Shown: piece after piece, positions 15,077 through 25,472 of the stretch
How the letters are laid out: each line of letters begins with the position of its first letter
Numbering within the stretch: position 1 is the first letter of the stretch
Source: Bacteroidia bacterium
GTDB lineage: Bacteria; Bacteroidota; Bacteroidia; Flavobacteriales; Flavobacteriaceae
Reading direction: 5' to 3'
Assembly: GCA_030430535.1 (NCBI GenBank)
Contig: JAUIKY010000013.1
Span: forward strand, 1-64,000
Length of the DNA: 64,000 nucleotides
Program-made: the position numbers and the translations under genes
The notes under the pieces: model-generated
What the model was told of the DNA's origin: nothing
The model's input: the letters and a program-made list of their open reading frames with translations, nothing else
Database searches by the model: none

Positions 15077-17803
15077 ATGAAATATTTAATTTCAATCGTT
15101 TTTAGTTTTTTGAGCCTCGCACTCACTGCGCAAGGCGAAGCCGCAAATTGGTATTTCGGGTATGGCGCCGGTATAAAGTTCAACCTGTTTAGTGGCACCG
15201 CCACCAGTGTTGACAACGGAAGGTTATTTACCAATGAAGGCTGTACATCCATTTCAGACAGTTCTGGGAATTTATTGTTTTATACCGATGGTTCTTTTGT
15301 TTGGAACAAAAACCACCAAACCATGACAGGCGGCTCGGGTTTGCTCGGCGATAGATCCAGTACGCAATCGGCCATTATCGTTCCAAAACCCGACGATAAA
15401 AATATTTATTACGTATTCACTGTGGGCTCCAACCGAAGCGATACCGGCCTACATTATTCGGTGGTTGACATGTCTCAAGAAAATGGTTTGGGAGAAGTAA
15501 CAGTTAAAAACACCAGGCTTTTAAATCTCTGTTCTGAAAAAATAACAGCTGTTGTTAAAGATTGCGTATCCAAATCGATGTGGGTGGTTACATTGGCGTC
15601 CGAAGATGGCAACAATGCAGTTTACAACACATTCCATGCTTTTGAAGTAGGCAACAATGGGGTGGTTCATGCTTCGGTAAAAACCAGTTTCCCTATTAAC
15701 ATTACCGATCCCCGTGGCTATTTGAAGCTTTCGCCCGACGGCACCAAAATGGCGTGCGCCAATCTGAGTGCAGACGACAATAACGACACAACCAACGACC
15801 AGCTATTCCTCTATGATTTTGATGCTTCCTCCGGAAAAGTTTTAAACCCCATTGAGTTGCGTATTCGAGGTGAAAATCACAATCCTTATGGTTTGGAATT
15901 TTCACCAAACAGCCAACTGCTCTATGTACATTCATACAACAATTTCCGAGGAGATGAAGATAACAATGAAGACAGAAACAGCCCCGAAAACCACCACTCC
16001 AGTTTGGTTCAGTTCAATATAGCAAGTTCTAACATTCAAGGCTCCATGATTACCATCGATGAAAGGCAATTGTACCGCGGCGGGCTCCAACTGGGTCCCG
16101 ACGGAAAAATATATCGAGCACTTTCTGATACTTACGACACTGGACTGAACTACTTGGGTGCCATAAATGAGCCTAATAAAGTTGGGCTGGCATGCAATTA
16201 CGTGCACGAGGCAATCGACCTCTCTCCTAACCAATCGGCGCAAGGACTTCCGCCTTTTATTCAATCTATTTTCAATATTCAAATTGACATCATAAAAAAT
16301 GGTGAAAGCGAACTCAATTTAACGCTTTGCCAAGGCGAATCGTATCGATTGGTTTCTGAGGATATTCCCGGTGCCACATACCTTTGGTCGCGAGACAACA
16401 TCAGCCTCCCAAACACCAATTACGATTTATTGGCGACTGAAAGCGGACATTACCGGGTTACGGTTATTCCAAACAACGGCGATTGCATTATTGAAGGCCA
16501 GGCGTTTGTAACGTTGCTCCCCCAACCCGAAGCCAACAACCGCACCTTATTTCAATGCGATGAAGACGGTCAATCTGATGGCAAAACCCTATTCAACTTA
16601 AACCAAGCTAAGCGACAAATTACAGGTACAAGCACCAACCAAACTGTAAAATTTTATTCAGATGCATCTAGAACCAATCAAATAAATGGAGATTCCTATA
16701 GGAACACCCAAAACAACCAAACTGTTTATGTTGAGGTTATTAATGGCACTGCGGGCTGCAAAAATTATTCTGAACTCATCCTAAGTGTAAGCAACACCCA
16801 AACAAGCGATATTGCTTTACCCGCAGTTTGCGATGATGACGGTACTGAGGACGGACTGTATTTATTCAATTTAAGAGCGGCTGACCCTTTAATTCTCGAC
16901 GGTTTACCAAACGGACTGTTCGTTTCCTATTATGCCAATTATAACGATGCATTGTTGGAAACCAATACCCTTGGGGCCTTTTTCACCAACACACAACCCT
17001 ATTCACAAACCATATTTGCCCGGGTAGAAAACAACAATAACTGTTTCGGCATAAGCAAAGTCACTTTAAACGTTAACAAACTTCCGGAAATTGCAAGCAA
17101 CAGCATAGCTTATTACTGCTTAAATTTTGCGCCAAAGGAAGTCGGCATAAATGCAGGAGCTTTAACTCCCAATCATTATACCTACATTTGGAATACTGGC
17201 GAAGACACCTACGAAATACAAATAAATGATATTGGAACTTATTCGGTTACAGCTACAAATTTCAACGGCTGCACAAAAACCCAAACTATTTCGGTGCAGC
17301 CCTCTACCCCGGCTATAATTAACGACATACAAGTTAGCGACGGCAATACCAATAATCAAATTACCATTTTGGTTTCGGGTGAAGGCTCTTATCAATATAG
17401 TTTAACGAACAAAGAAGGCATAGCTGTTTTGCCTTACCAAGACCTCAATACGTTTGAAAACGTTCCTCCCGGGATATACAACCTTTTAGTCAAAGATGCT
17501 AAAAACGACTGTGGCACTGTAAACCAATTGGTTTCCGTTATTGGGTTTCCAAAATATTTCACCCCAAACAACGACGGTGTAAACGACACTTGGCAAATTA
17601 AAGGCGTAAACGAAATGTTTAATGCTAACACAAAAATTTTAATATTTAATAGATATGGAAAATTGATAAAAGAACTAGACCCTTTGGGAGAAGGTTGGGA
17701 CGGAACGCTAAATGGACAAAAATTACCCGATGACGATTATTGGTTTTCAGTAAAACTGGAAGACGGAAGAATATTTAAAAATCATTTTACGTTAAAGCAT
17801 TAA
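15077..17803 (+). CDS. Secreted protein with T9SS type B sorting domain (paralogue of upstream gene)
   Basis: A 908-residue tandem paralogue of the gene at 12271, collinear over its whole length. It has a signal peptide (MKYLISIVFSFLSLALTAQ), an ANWYFGYGAGIKFN opening, propeller-like blades (LLFYTDG, LKLSPDG, LEFSPNSQLLYV), two Cys/Asp-rich repeat units (CDEDGQSDGKTLFNL and CDDDGTEDGLYLFNL), a YIWNTGEDTYEI Ig-like segment, and a C-terminal domain from FPKYFTPNNDGVNDTW to FKNHFTLKH. The gap to the upstream gene is only 40 bp, with no clear terminator, so cotranscription is likely. The protein is predicted to be surface-exposed or released by T9SS. Function unknown. Confidence 0.88.
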   Translation: MKYLISIVFSFLSLALTAQGEAANWYFGYGAGIKFNLFSGTATSVDNGRLFTNEGCTSISDSSGNLLFYTDGSFVWNKNHQTMTGGSGLLGDRSSTQSAIIVPKPDDKNIYYVFTVGSNRSDTGLHYSVVDMSQENGLGEVTVKNTRLLNLCSEKITAVVKDCVSKSMWVVTLASEDGNNAVYNTFHAFEVGNNGVVHASVKTSFPINITDPRGYLKLSPDGTKMACANLSADDNNDTTNDQLFLYDFDASSGKVLNPIELRIRGENHNPYGLEFSPNSQLLYVHSYNNFRGDEDNNEDRNSPENHHSSLVQFNIASSNIQGSMITIDERQLYRGGLQLGPDGKIYRALSDTYDTGLNYLGAINEPNKVGLACNYVHEAIDLSPNQSAQGLPPFIQSIFNIQIDIIKNGESELNLTLCQGESYRLVSEDIPGATYLWSRDNISLPNTNYDLLATESGHYRVTVIPNNGDCIIEGQAFVTLLPQPEANNRTLFQCDEDGQSDGKTLFNLNQAKRQITGTSTNQTVKFYSDASRTNQINGDSYRNTQNNQTVYVEVINGTAGCKNYSELILSVSNTQTSDIALPAVCDDDGTEDGLYLFNLRAADPLILDGLPNGLFVSYYANYNDALLETNTLGAFFTNTQPYSQTIFARVENNNNCFGISKVTLNVNKLPEIASNSIAYYCLNFAPKEVGINAGALTPNHYTYIWNTGEDTYEIQINDIGTYSVTATNFNGCTKTQTISVQPSTPAIINDIQVSDGNTNNQITILVSGEGSYQYSLTNKEGIAVLPYQDLNTFENVPPGIYNLLVKDAKNDCGTVNQLVSVIGFPKYFTPNNDGVNDTWQIKGVNEMFNANTKILIFNRYGKLIKELDPLGEGWDGTLNGQKLPDDDYWFSVKLEDGRIFKNHFTLKH

Positions 17804-17948
17804 AACGGATAGAAAAACAGCGGAAACAAACATTTAATCGATTTATTTTGCGTTTCATCTAAAAAACATCTACTTTTCGACATTAAATTGTCCTAAATAC
17901 AAAACTGTTCTTTAACGCGTTAAAACAAACAGAAACTACCTACTTATT

Positions 17949-20900
17949 ATGAGATTACTTTATTTCATTTTACTATTACTTATTTGTGGAAACACCCTGT
18001 CGTTTTCGCAACAAATCACAGTAGATGATTCTGTTGATCTGCAATCCTTAATTCAAAACAACCTTGTTGATGGCTGCGTGGACATTTCAAACATTAGCTC
18101 TTCAGTAAATGGAGCAGATACGGGCTTGGCCAGTTATGGCTATTTTGAACGAGGCGGCTCCAATTTTCCTTTCGAAAGAGGCATTGTGTTATCGACCGGT
18201 GCAGCCCGATCTGGTGGGAATTCTGCTATATCACCTACATTAAGCGAAGGCTCCAATGCGTGGGGCACCGATTCAGACTTGGAAACCGCTTTGGGGATTA
18301 CCAATACGGTAAACGCCACTTCCATTGAATTCGATTTTGTATCTATATCCAACCAATTTCAATTTAACTATTTATTGGCTTCCGAAGAATATTTTGGCAT
18401 CAACCCATGTCAATTTTCCGATGGCTTCGTTTTTCTAATTAGAGAAGCTGGAAGTACCGACCCTTATCAAAATATTGCAGTAGTACCTGGTACAACAACT
18501 CCAGTAAACACCAACACCATTCACGATGAAATTTATGGTGTTTGCCCTGCTCAAAACGAACAATATTTTGAAGGCTATAACGTGGGCGACACCAACTATA
18601 ACGGGCGTACTACCGTGTTAACTGCATCGGGTACCATTCAGCCTAATGTTACTTATCATATAAAACTCATTATTGCCGACCAAACCGATAATACGTTCGA
18701 TTCGGCCGTTTTCATTGAAGGCGATAGTTTTAGGGTTTTGGAATTGGGCGATAATATAACAACCTGCGCCAGTTCGGCCGTTCTGGATGCCGATTTGGAA
18801 AACCCTTTGGCTTCGTACGCTTGGTACCTCAATGGCAATTTAATACCCGGTGCTACTGGCTCAAGCTATACCGCAGTAGCAAACGGTACTTACCGAGTTG
18901 AAGTATCGGTTCCGGTGAACGGCTCGGCATGTGTTGAGGAAGACGATATTGAAGTCGTCCTAAATACCGAAGAACCCATTGACCCCATTACCGATTACGA
19001 ACTTTGCGATGATGCGAGCGGTGACGAAACAGAAGTGTTCGATCTATCCACCAAAAATGCAGAACTGGAACCCAACATTCCGTTTACCAACTACGATTAC
19101 AGTTACCACTATTCGGAAGCTGAAGCTAGGGCAAACCTCAACCCGATAACCGCCCCTATTTCAAACACCGTTAACCCGCAACCTATTTTTGTAAGAATTC
19201 AGGATTTGGACAGCCCCTGTTTTTCATACACCAGTTTTAATCTGATTGTAAACAGTCTCCCCGATATTGTTACGCCAACCCCTTTGGAAACCTGCGATGG
19301 CGACGACAATCCCGATGGATATGCCATAATAGACTTAACCGAAAAGGATGATGAGATTACGCAAGGCAACCCCAATCTACTCGTAACCTATCATTACAAC
19401 ACTTTGGATGCCAGCACAGGCAACAACCCCATACCCAGCCCTTATATTAATACCAACACCCCAACAGATAATATTTTTGTTAGGGTGGTCAACACCACAA
19501 CCGGTTGTGTAAACAATACCACATTACAGGTAAATATCGAAGTAAGCCCCATTGTAAATAGAGATACCCAATACCTCGATGCTTGCGATCGCGATCTGGA
19601 TGGTTCTGCAAACTTCGATTTAACCGAAGTCATCGCCCCTATTTTAAACGGCTTAACCGATGTAAGCACCACTTTCCATACCACTTTGGAGGACGCACAA
19701 ACCAACACCAATATTATTGCAAACGAAACCAATTACGAATACAATAATGCCGTTACAGAACCTGGATCGGGAACCATATATTTAAGGATTGAAGACAATG
19801 ACACGGGCTGTGCCACCATTGTCCCTTTTGAAATACACACCAATTTATTGCTCACAGGTACCGACACCGGAGATTACGCCCTTTGCGACAATAATGATGA
19901 CGAAACCGACACCTTAGATTTTAATTTATTTACTGTTGAAAGTTATATCGCCAACGATTTGCCCTACCCCATCGCCGTCACATTTTACGAAACAGAAGAC
20001 GACAGAGATAATGGCACAAATGCACTACCTAAAACACAACCTTACGCGGCTACAAGTCCGCAAGTATTGTATATAACTATTGAAAACACCGATAGTGGTT
20101 GTGTTGAAAACTCTGAAATCACGCTGCTCATTAACCCGATATTGCTTTTTGACAATGTTACCGTGCCCTACTGCGATGACGACAATGATGGCTTTGCCAG
20201 CATAGACCTCGCCTCGCTTGATGATATCATCACAGGAGGAAACGAAGATTTTACCGTTCGTTATTACGCCTCACAAACCGATGCTGAAAATACTCAAAAC
20301 CAACTGCCGCCATTTTACAATAACACCAACCCCGTTGAAACACTTTATGCTCGCATTGAAAACGAAAATTCGGGCTGTTCAACTGTTAACCCTTTTGAGA
20401 TTGAAGTCTTGGTGGCACCTGCCACTAATCAACCCACCGATATTATTATTTGTGATGATGACCAAGATGGATTTTCCACAATCGACCTAAACGCTAAAAT
20501 TTCAGAAGTTGTGACTAGCACCACAGGTTTAGATATTGATTTTTTTACTTCACTTGAAGATGCCGATTCCAAAACCAACGAAATACCAGAGACCGAACGC
20601 GATGCCTACAACACCAACACCCAAACCCTTTTTGTTCGTGTGGAAGATTTGGCTAGCGGCACTGGATGCCATGCCATAGAATCGTTTGAGGCCATTGTTA
20701 ATACATTGCCTGACTTTCCAACGATAAGCAACTATCAAATCTGTGAGGATGATAACGACCGCACCGCAGAATTTTTGCTTTCTGAAAAAGACGACGAAAT
20801 TTTAAACGGTCAAACCGGAAAAGAGGTCTTTTATTTTGAGGATGCGGCATTAACAATTCCAATCGACAAAAACTCGATCTATCAAAACTCTAGCAGCCCA

Positions 20901-22850
20901 CAAACCATTTATGTGCGTGTTGAGAATATTACTGACCCTGACTGTTTTGGCACTTCGTCATTCATCCTTCAAGTATCACCCGACCCCGTTTACAACCCTA
21001 TTATTGATTATTTGATTTGTGATGACGATAGCAATGACGGCAGGCACGAATTCAACCTCGCCGAAAAAGCCAATCAAATTAGGCAAGGTACACCCGATAT
21101 CCTCAATATTTCGTTCCACTTAACCCGAAACTTGGCCGAAGAAAATCTCACCCCACTACCCGCCACTTACACCAATGTGACTAATCCGCAAAGTATTTAT
21201 GTTAGGATTGAAAGCGACGATTCGCTCTGTTTCGTGGTTGAAGAATTAGGTATCAATATTATCGCCGCACCTGATATTTTGGTGGGCACCCCATCGTTAA
21301 CCGAATGTGCGCCCGATTATAACGGACAAGCCCATTTCGATTTAACCTTTTACAATATCGATACCCAAACCCAAGATTTTGAAGTTTTGGACCGTGTAAA
21401 AAGTAACCTGAGAATTGATTATTTTGAAAATGAAACTGACATAAACCCCAATGATGGATTAGACAATACCAATGCCATTGCGGATCCTACCAATTTTGTT
21501 TCAGAAGCCAAAACCGTTTACATCAAAGTGGCCAACACCTTAACCGGGTGTTACACGGTCGTGCCGCTTCAACTTAATGTAAATCCGCCGCCACCAACAA
21601 ACACAGTAGGTACAGTTGAAATTTGCGATAACGACACGAACACCTACAATTTATCTTTAGTTGATAATTTAATTGTTGATGATTCCTCGGTGGTCAATAT
21701 ATCATACCACGATACTCAAACCGATGCCGAAAGCAATACAGCACCACTAAACAATATTTACAATTACACAAATAGCAATCACACCATTCATGTTAGGGTT
21801 TCAAACCCCACAACGGGTTGTTTCATTGTTCAAGCCTTCAATTTACAGATTAACGAAAACCCTGTTGCCAATACACCACCAGATGTAATTGACTGTAATG
21901 ATGATTATGATGAATTTTTGGTATTCGACCTCACACAAAACAATAGTATCATTTTAGGAGGACAAAATGCTTCAAACTTCAATATTACTTTTTATAATTC
22001 TCAAGAAGATGCCGAAAGCGGTGCCAACAGAATCAATAATTCTTACCAAGCTACGGATGGCGAAACCATTTTTGTGCGTGTTCAAAATATAAGCACGGGT
22101 TGTTTTAGCACTACCCAGTTCAATACAAGGATTAACCCGTTGCCCATTATCCCAATCAACGATATTGTGCCATTGTGCAATGATGAGCCCATGGTAGTCA
22201 GTGCGGAAACCGGTGTTGCTGGCGACACCTATTTATGGTCAACCGGAGCAACTTCTGCTGAAATCCTTATCGGCCCAAATGATATTGGTGATTACAGTGT
22301 TACCGTTACGCGCCCAAATGCCATAGCTCCAGATTGCTCGTACACCCATAATTTTAGTGTTGTGGAATCGGATAGCGCGACCATTAACTTTACTCAAACC
22401 GTCGATTTTGCCGACCCCAACAGTATAACCGTTGATGTTTCCGGAATAGGCAATTACGTGTTTATTTTAGACGATGGCGACCCACAAACATCCAATGTGT
22501 TTGAAAACGTGTCTTTTGGGCCGCACTTGGTTACGGTTCGTGATTTAAACGGTTGTTTGGATGTAACTCGGGAAGTGTTCGTTATCGACATCCCCAAATT
22601 TTTCACTCCAAACAATGACGGTATTTATGACACCTGGCATATTGTTGGAGCCGAACAATTATCTGGCACGTTGGTATATATATACAACAGGTATGGAAAA
22701 CTTTTAAAAACACTACCTCATACCTCCATGGGCTGGGATGGCACGTTTAATGGTCAAAATATGCCCTCTGATGATTATTGGTTTGTTGCCAAAATCATGC
22801 AAAACGGCGAATCGTTCGATATTAAAGGGCACTTTGCATTAAAGCGATAG
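17949..22850 (+). CDS. Giant T9SS-secreted repeat protein with choice-of-anchor L domain
   Basis: A 1633-residue exported protein. A signal peptide (MRLLYFILLLLICGNTLSFS) precedes a choice-of-anchor L type domain (about 25-265; GIVLSTGAARSG, FLLASEEYFGINPCQFSDGF). About eleven ~90-residue repeats follow, each beginning with a Cys/Asp motif such as YCDDDNDGFASIDL or ICDDDQDGFSTIDL and ending near YVRVEN..GC. An Ig-like WSTGATSAEI segment leads to the C-terminal type B sorting domain (IPKFFTPNNDGIYDTW to GHFALKR). The DxDxDG cores could bind calcium. It is most likely a surface adhesin or filament; it shares its repeat and sorting domains with the two upstream genes. Confidence 0.85.
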   Translation: MRLLYFILLLLICGNTLSFSQQITVDDSVDLQSLIQNNLVDGCVDISNISSSVNGADTGLASYGYFERGGSNFPFERGIVLSTGAARSGGNSAISPTLSEGSNAWGTDSDLETALGITNTVNATSIEFDFVSISNQFQFNYLLASEEYFGINPCQFSDGFVFLIREAGSTDPYQNIAVVPGTTTPVNTNTIHDEIYGVCPAQNEQYFEGYNVGDTNYNGRTTVLTASGTIQPNVTYHIKLIIADQTDNTFDSAVFIEGDSFRVLELGDNITTCASSAVLDADLENPLASYAWYLNGNLIPGATGSSYTAVANGTYRVEVSVPVNGSACVEEDDIEVVLNTEEPIDPITDYELCDDASGDETEVFDLSTKNAELEPNIPFTNYDYSYHYSEAEARANLNPITAPISNTVNPQPIFVRIQDLDSPCFSYTSFNLIVNSLPDIVTPTPLETCDGDDNPDGYAIIDLTEKDDEITQGNPNLLVTYHYNTLDASTGNNPIPSPYINTNTPTDNIFVRVVNTTTGCVNNTTLQVNIEVSPIVNRDTQYLDACDRDLDGSANFDLTEVIAPILNGLTDVSTTFHTTLEDAQTNTNIIANETNYEYNNAVTEPGSGTIYLRIEDNDTGCATIVPFEIHTNLLLTGTDTGDYALCDNNDDETDTLDFNLFTVESYIANDLPYPIAVTFYETEDDRDNGTNALPKTQPYAATSPQVLYITIENTDSGCVENSEITLLINPILLFDNVTVPYCDDDNDGFASIDLASLDDIITGGNEDFTVRYYASQTDAENTQNQLPPFYNNTNPVETLYARIENENSGCSTVNPFEIEVLVAPATNQPTDIIICDDDQDGFSTIDLNAKISEVVTSTTGLDIDFFTSLEDADSKTNEIPETERDAYNTNTQTLFVRVEDLASGTGCHAIESFEAIVNTLPDFPTISNYQICEDDNDRTAEFLLSEKDDEILNGQTGKEVFYFEDAALTIPIDKNSIYQNSSSPQTIYVRVENITDPDCFGTSSFILQVSPDPVYNPIIDYLICDDDSNDGRHEFNLAEKANQIRQGTPDILNISFHLTRNLAEENLTPLPATYTNVTNPQSIYVRIESDDSLCFVVEELGINIIAAPDILVGTPSLTECAPDYNGQAHFDLTFYNIDTQTQDFEVLDRVKSNLRIDYFENETDINPNDGLDNTNAIADPTNFVSEAKTVYIKVANTLTGCYTVVPLQLNVNPPPPTNTVGTVEICDNDTNTYNLSLVDNLIVDDSSVVNISYHDTQTDAESNTAPLNNIYNYTNSNHTIHVRVSNPTTGCFIVQAFNLQINENPVANTPPDVIDCNDDYDEFLVFDLTQNNSIILGGQNASNFNITFYNSQEDAESGANRINNSYQATDGETIFVRVQNISTGCFSTTQFNTRINPLPIIPINDIVPLCNDEPMVVSAETGVAGDTYLWSTGATSAEILIGPNDIGDYSVTVTRPNAIAPDCSYTHNFSVVESDSATINFTQTVDFADPNSITVDVSGIGNYVFILDDGDPQTSNVFENVSFGPHLVTVRDLNGCLDVTREVFVIDIPKFFTPNNDGIYDTWHIVGAEQLSGTLVYIYNRYGKLLKTLPHTSMGWDGTFNGQNMPSDDYWFVAKIMQNGESFDIKGHFALKR

Positions 22851-22865
22851 CATGTTTATTTTGCG

Positions 22866-22873
22866 TAATTTTG
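22866..22873 (+). promoter_or_regulatory. Putative -7 promoter element (TAATTTTG)
   Basis: TAATTTTG fits TAnnTTTG and lies about 95 bp upstream of the uvrB start. It is the only good candidate in the gap after the giant T9SS gene. Confidence 0.45.
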
Positions 22874-22968
22874 CAGAATGAAATGAGCATAAACGTACCC
22901 TGGATATAATTTATAAGATTATAATATGCGAATTACATCTGACAAATAAATTGCAACAAAAACAACAG

Positions 22969-24972
22969 ATGAAATTTAAAGTAGCTTCAGAATTCAAACC
23001 CACTGGCGACCAGCCACAGGCCATAAAAAAATTGGCTGCGGGCATCGAAACAAACGAAAAGTACCAGACCTTGCTTGGTGTTACCGGATCGGGTAAAACC
23101 TTTACTGTGGCCAATGTTATTGAAGAGGTGCAGCGCCCTACTTTGGTTTTGGCTCACAACAAAACTTTGGCGGCCCAGTTGTATTCAGAATTCAAGCAAT
23201 TTTTTCCCGATAATGCCGTAGAGTATTTTGTATCGTATTACGATTACTATCAGCCCGAGGCTTACATCCCCGTTTCTGGAGTTTACATTGAAAAGGATTT
23301 ATCTATCAATGAAGAAATTGAAAAAATGCGTCTCAGCACCACCTCGTCTCTACTTAGTGGTCGTCGGGATGTTTTGGTGGTCGCTTCCGTTTCTTGCTTG
23401 TACGGTATCGGAAACCCTGTCGAGTTTCAAAAAAACGTGATAACCCTAAAACGCGACCAAGTGATTTCACGTACCAAACTGCTCCACCAATTGGTGCAAA
23501 GTTTATATTCCAGAACCGAAAGTGAGTTCCGCCACGGAAACTTTAGGATAAAAGGTGATACGGTGGATATTTTCCCGAGCTATGCCGATGATGCTTTCAG
23601 AATCCATTTTTTTGGTGATGAAATTGAAGACATAGAATCGTTCAACATTCAAACCAACGAAATTGTTGAAAAATATGATCGACTGAATATCTATCCGGCC
23701 AATATGTTCGTGACCTCGCCAGAAGTACTTCAAAATGCCATAAAAGACATTCAAGATGATTTGGTGAAACAGCACGATTATTTCAAAGACATCGGCAAGC
23801 ATTTAGAAGCCAAACGCCTAAAAGAACGCACCGAATTCGATTTGGAAATGATTCGCGAATTGGGCTATTGCTCAGGAATTGAAAATTATTCGAGATATTT
23901 AGATGGCCGTCAACCCGGATCACGCCCATTCTGTTTGTTGGATTATTTTCCAGATGACTATTTAATGGTCGTGGACGAAAGCCACGTAACCATTTCGCAA
24001 GTGCATGCCATGTATGGTGGCGACCGCAGCCGAAAGGAAAATTTGGTGGAATACGGATTTAGGCTGCCCGCAGCGATGGATAACCGCCCATTGAAATTTG
24101 AAGAGTTTGAAGCCCTACAAAACCAAGTGATTTATGTAAGTGCCACTCCCGCCGACTATGAACTTCAAAAAACCGATGGGGTTTATGTAGAGCAGATTAT
24201 TCGCCCAACAGGATTGTTAGATCCCGAAATTGAAGTCCGCCCCAGTTTAAATCAAATTGATGACTTAATTGAGGAAATCCAGCAACGTGTTGAAAAGGAC
24301 GAACGCACTTTGGTAACTACACTCACCAAACGCATGGCAGAAGAACTGACGAAATATTTAGACCGCATTCAAATACGCTGCCGATACATCCATAGTGATG
24401 TGGACACGTTGGAACGAGTTGAAATTATGCAGGATTTACGCAAAGGCCTGTTTGATGTTTTAGTGGGCGTAAACTTATTACGTGAAGGATTGGATTTGCC
24501 GGAAGTTTCGTTGGTAGCCATTTTAGATGCCGATAAAGAAGGGTTTCTGCGCTCAACTCGGTCTTTAACCCAAACAGTGGGACGGGCCGCCAGAAACCTC
24601 AACGGAAAAGCCATAATGTATGCTGATAAAATTACCAACAGCATGCAAAAAACCATTGATGAAACCAATTATCGTCGCGAAAAGCAGATGGCTTACAATA
24701 CGGCCAACAACATCACTCCAAAAGCATTGAACAAAAGTTTAGATAATGCTTTGTCGAAAAACTCGGTAAGCACCTACAGTTATGAACTGCAAGCTGCTAA
24801 GGCCGCCGAACCAGAAAGCGAATACTTAAGTAAACCCGAATTGGAGAAAAAAATACGCGAAAAGCGAAAAACCATGGAAGAAGCCGCCAAAGCGTTAGAC
24901 TTTATTGTAGCTGCCCAGCTACGGGATGAAATTAAAGTATACCAAGATAAACTAGAAAAGCTAAAAGTTTAA
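22969..24972 (+). CDS. uvrB: UvrABC excinuclease subunit B
   Basis: A 667-residue DNA damage recognition helicase of nucleotide excision repair, loaded by UvrA and recruiting UvrC. Walker A is GVTGSGKT (37-44), the DNA-clamping beta hairpin region is FVSYYDYYQPEAY (87-99), Walker B is in VVDESHVT, and the helicase motifs include YVSATPADYE and GRAARN. The C-terminal UVR domain (LEKKIREKRKTMEEAAKAL) binds UvrC. ATG 22969 gives the canonical MKFKVASEFKPTGDQPQAI start; a TTG at 22951 would add six residues and is less likely. A strong terminator overlaps the stop codon. Complete and unremarkable in length. Confidence 0.97.
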   Translation: MKFKVASEFKPTGDQPQAIKKLAAGIETNEKYQTLLGVTGSGKTFTVANVIEEVQRPTLVLAHNKTLAAQLYSEFKQFFPDNAVEYFVSYYDYYQPEAYIPVSGVYIEKDLSINEEIEKMRLSTTSSLLSGRRDVLVVASVSCLYGIGNPVEFQKNVITLKRDQVISRTKLLHQLVQSLYSRTESEFRHGNFRIKGDTVDIFPSYADDAFRIHFFGDEIEDIESFNIQTNEIVEKYDRLNIYPANMFVTSPEVLQNAIKDIQDDLVKQHDYFKDIGKHLEAKRLKERTEFDLEMIRELGYCSGIENYSRYLDGRQPGSRPFCLLDYFPDDYLMVVDESHVTISQVHAMYGGDRSRKENLVEYGFRLPAAMDNRPLKFEEFEALQNQVIYVSATPADYELQKTDGVYVEQIIRPTGLLDPEIEVRPSLNQIDDLIEEIQQRVEKDERTLVTTLTKRMAEELTKYLDRIQIRCRYIHSDVDTLERVEIMQDLRKGLFDVLVGVNLLREGLDLPEVSLVAILDADKEGFLRSTRSLTQTVGRAARNLNGKAIMYADKITNSMQKTIDETNYRREKQMAYNTANNITPKALNKSLDNALSKNSVSTYSYELQAAKAAEPESEYLSKPELEKKIREKRKTMEEAAKALDFIVAAQLRDEIKVYQDKLEKLKV

Positions 24973-24993
24973 CCTTTTAGCTTTTCATTTTTT
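24956..24993 (+). terminator. Intrinsic terminator of uvrB
   Basis: AAAAGCTAAAAG (24956-24967) and CTTTTAGCTTTT (24974-24985) form a perfect 12-bp stem with a 6-nt loop that contains the uvrB stop codon, followed by a T-rich tract. Confidence 0.75.
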
Positions 24994-25058
24994 ACAACTA
25001 TTGTTGCGCTATCAACACTATTAATTAGTACTTAAATAACATCTTAGTACAAGAGGGA

Positions 25059-25472
25059 TTAATTATATTGTGTTTTAAAAATGTCTATAAGAACATCTGG
25101 TGGAACTATTTTATTCGGGAAGCTGTCCATCAAATACAATACCTTTGTGATAGACTCATGGCTCAACCCCATTCGCAACCCAAAATTGTATAGTTTGGTT
25201 ACTCCCGCTTTTTCGTTTTCATCTTGGTATTCCTGTTCAATATTCATTAACAGTACCAGTCTATGGAACTGAACTATACGCTCGCTGTGCGATTTTAAAT
25301 GGGTATATGAAACGGGATTTTCCAATAAATAATCGAAATCCTCACGGGCTATATCAAGCTGTTTTGCCACTCCCAGCAAAAAGTTATACTCTATTCTACG
25401 TATGTCTTTATCATATTTTGCAAAAGCAATCATTTCAGACAAAAGACTTAATTTTTCTACTCTATTAATCAT
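25059..25472 (-). CDS. TerB-like small helical protein
   Basis: A 137-residue all-helical protein with no signal peptide. The N-terminal half (NRVEKLSLLSEMIAFAKYD then IEYNFLLGVAKQLDI) resembles the first helices of TerB-like domains, including the acidic/aromatic helix that binds metal in tellurite-resistance TerB. It is convergent with uvrB, and from memory this pairing recurs in flavobacteria; relatives are sometimes misnamed excinuclease subunit B, although there is no similarity to UvrB. ATG 25472 is chosen over an in-frame TTG at 25493. Function unknown; a stress or DNA-repair link is only suggested by position. Confidence 0.65.
   Translation of the reverse strand: MINRVEKLSLLSEMIAFAKYDKDIRRIEYNFLLGVAKQLDIAREDFDYLLENPVSYTHLKSHSERIVQFHRLVLLMNIEQEYQDENEKAGVTKLYNFGLRMGLSHESITKVLYLMDSFPNKIVPPDVLIDIFKTQYN

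Noticed and set aside
18140-20738. Antisense open frames within the giant T9SS gene
   Set aside because: They are shadows of a repetitive sense gene with strong codon bias; none has its own promoter or a recognisable domain.
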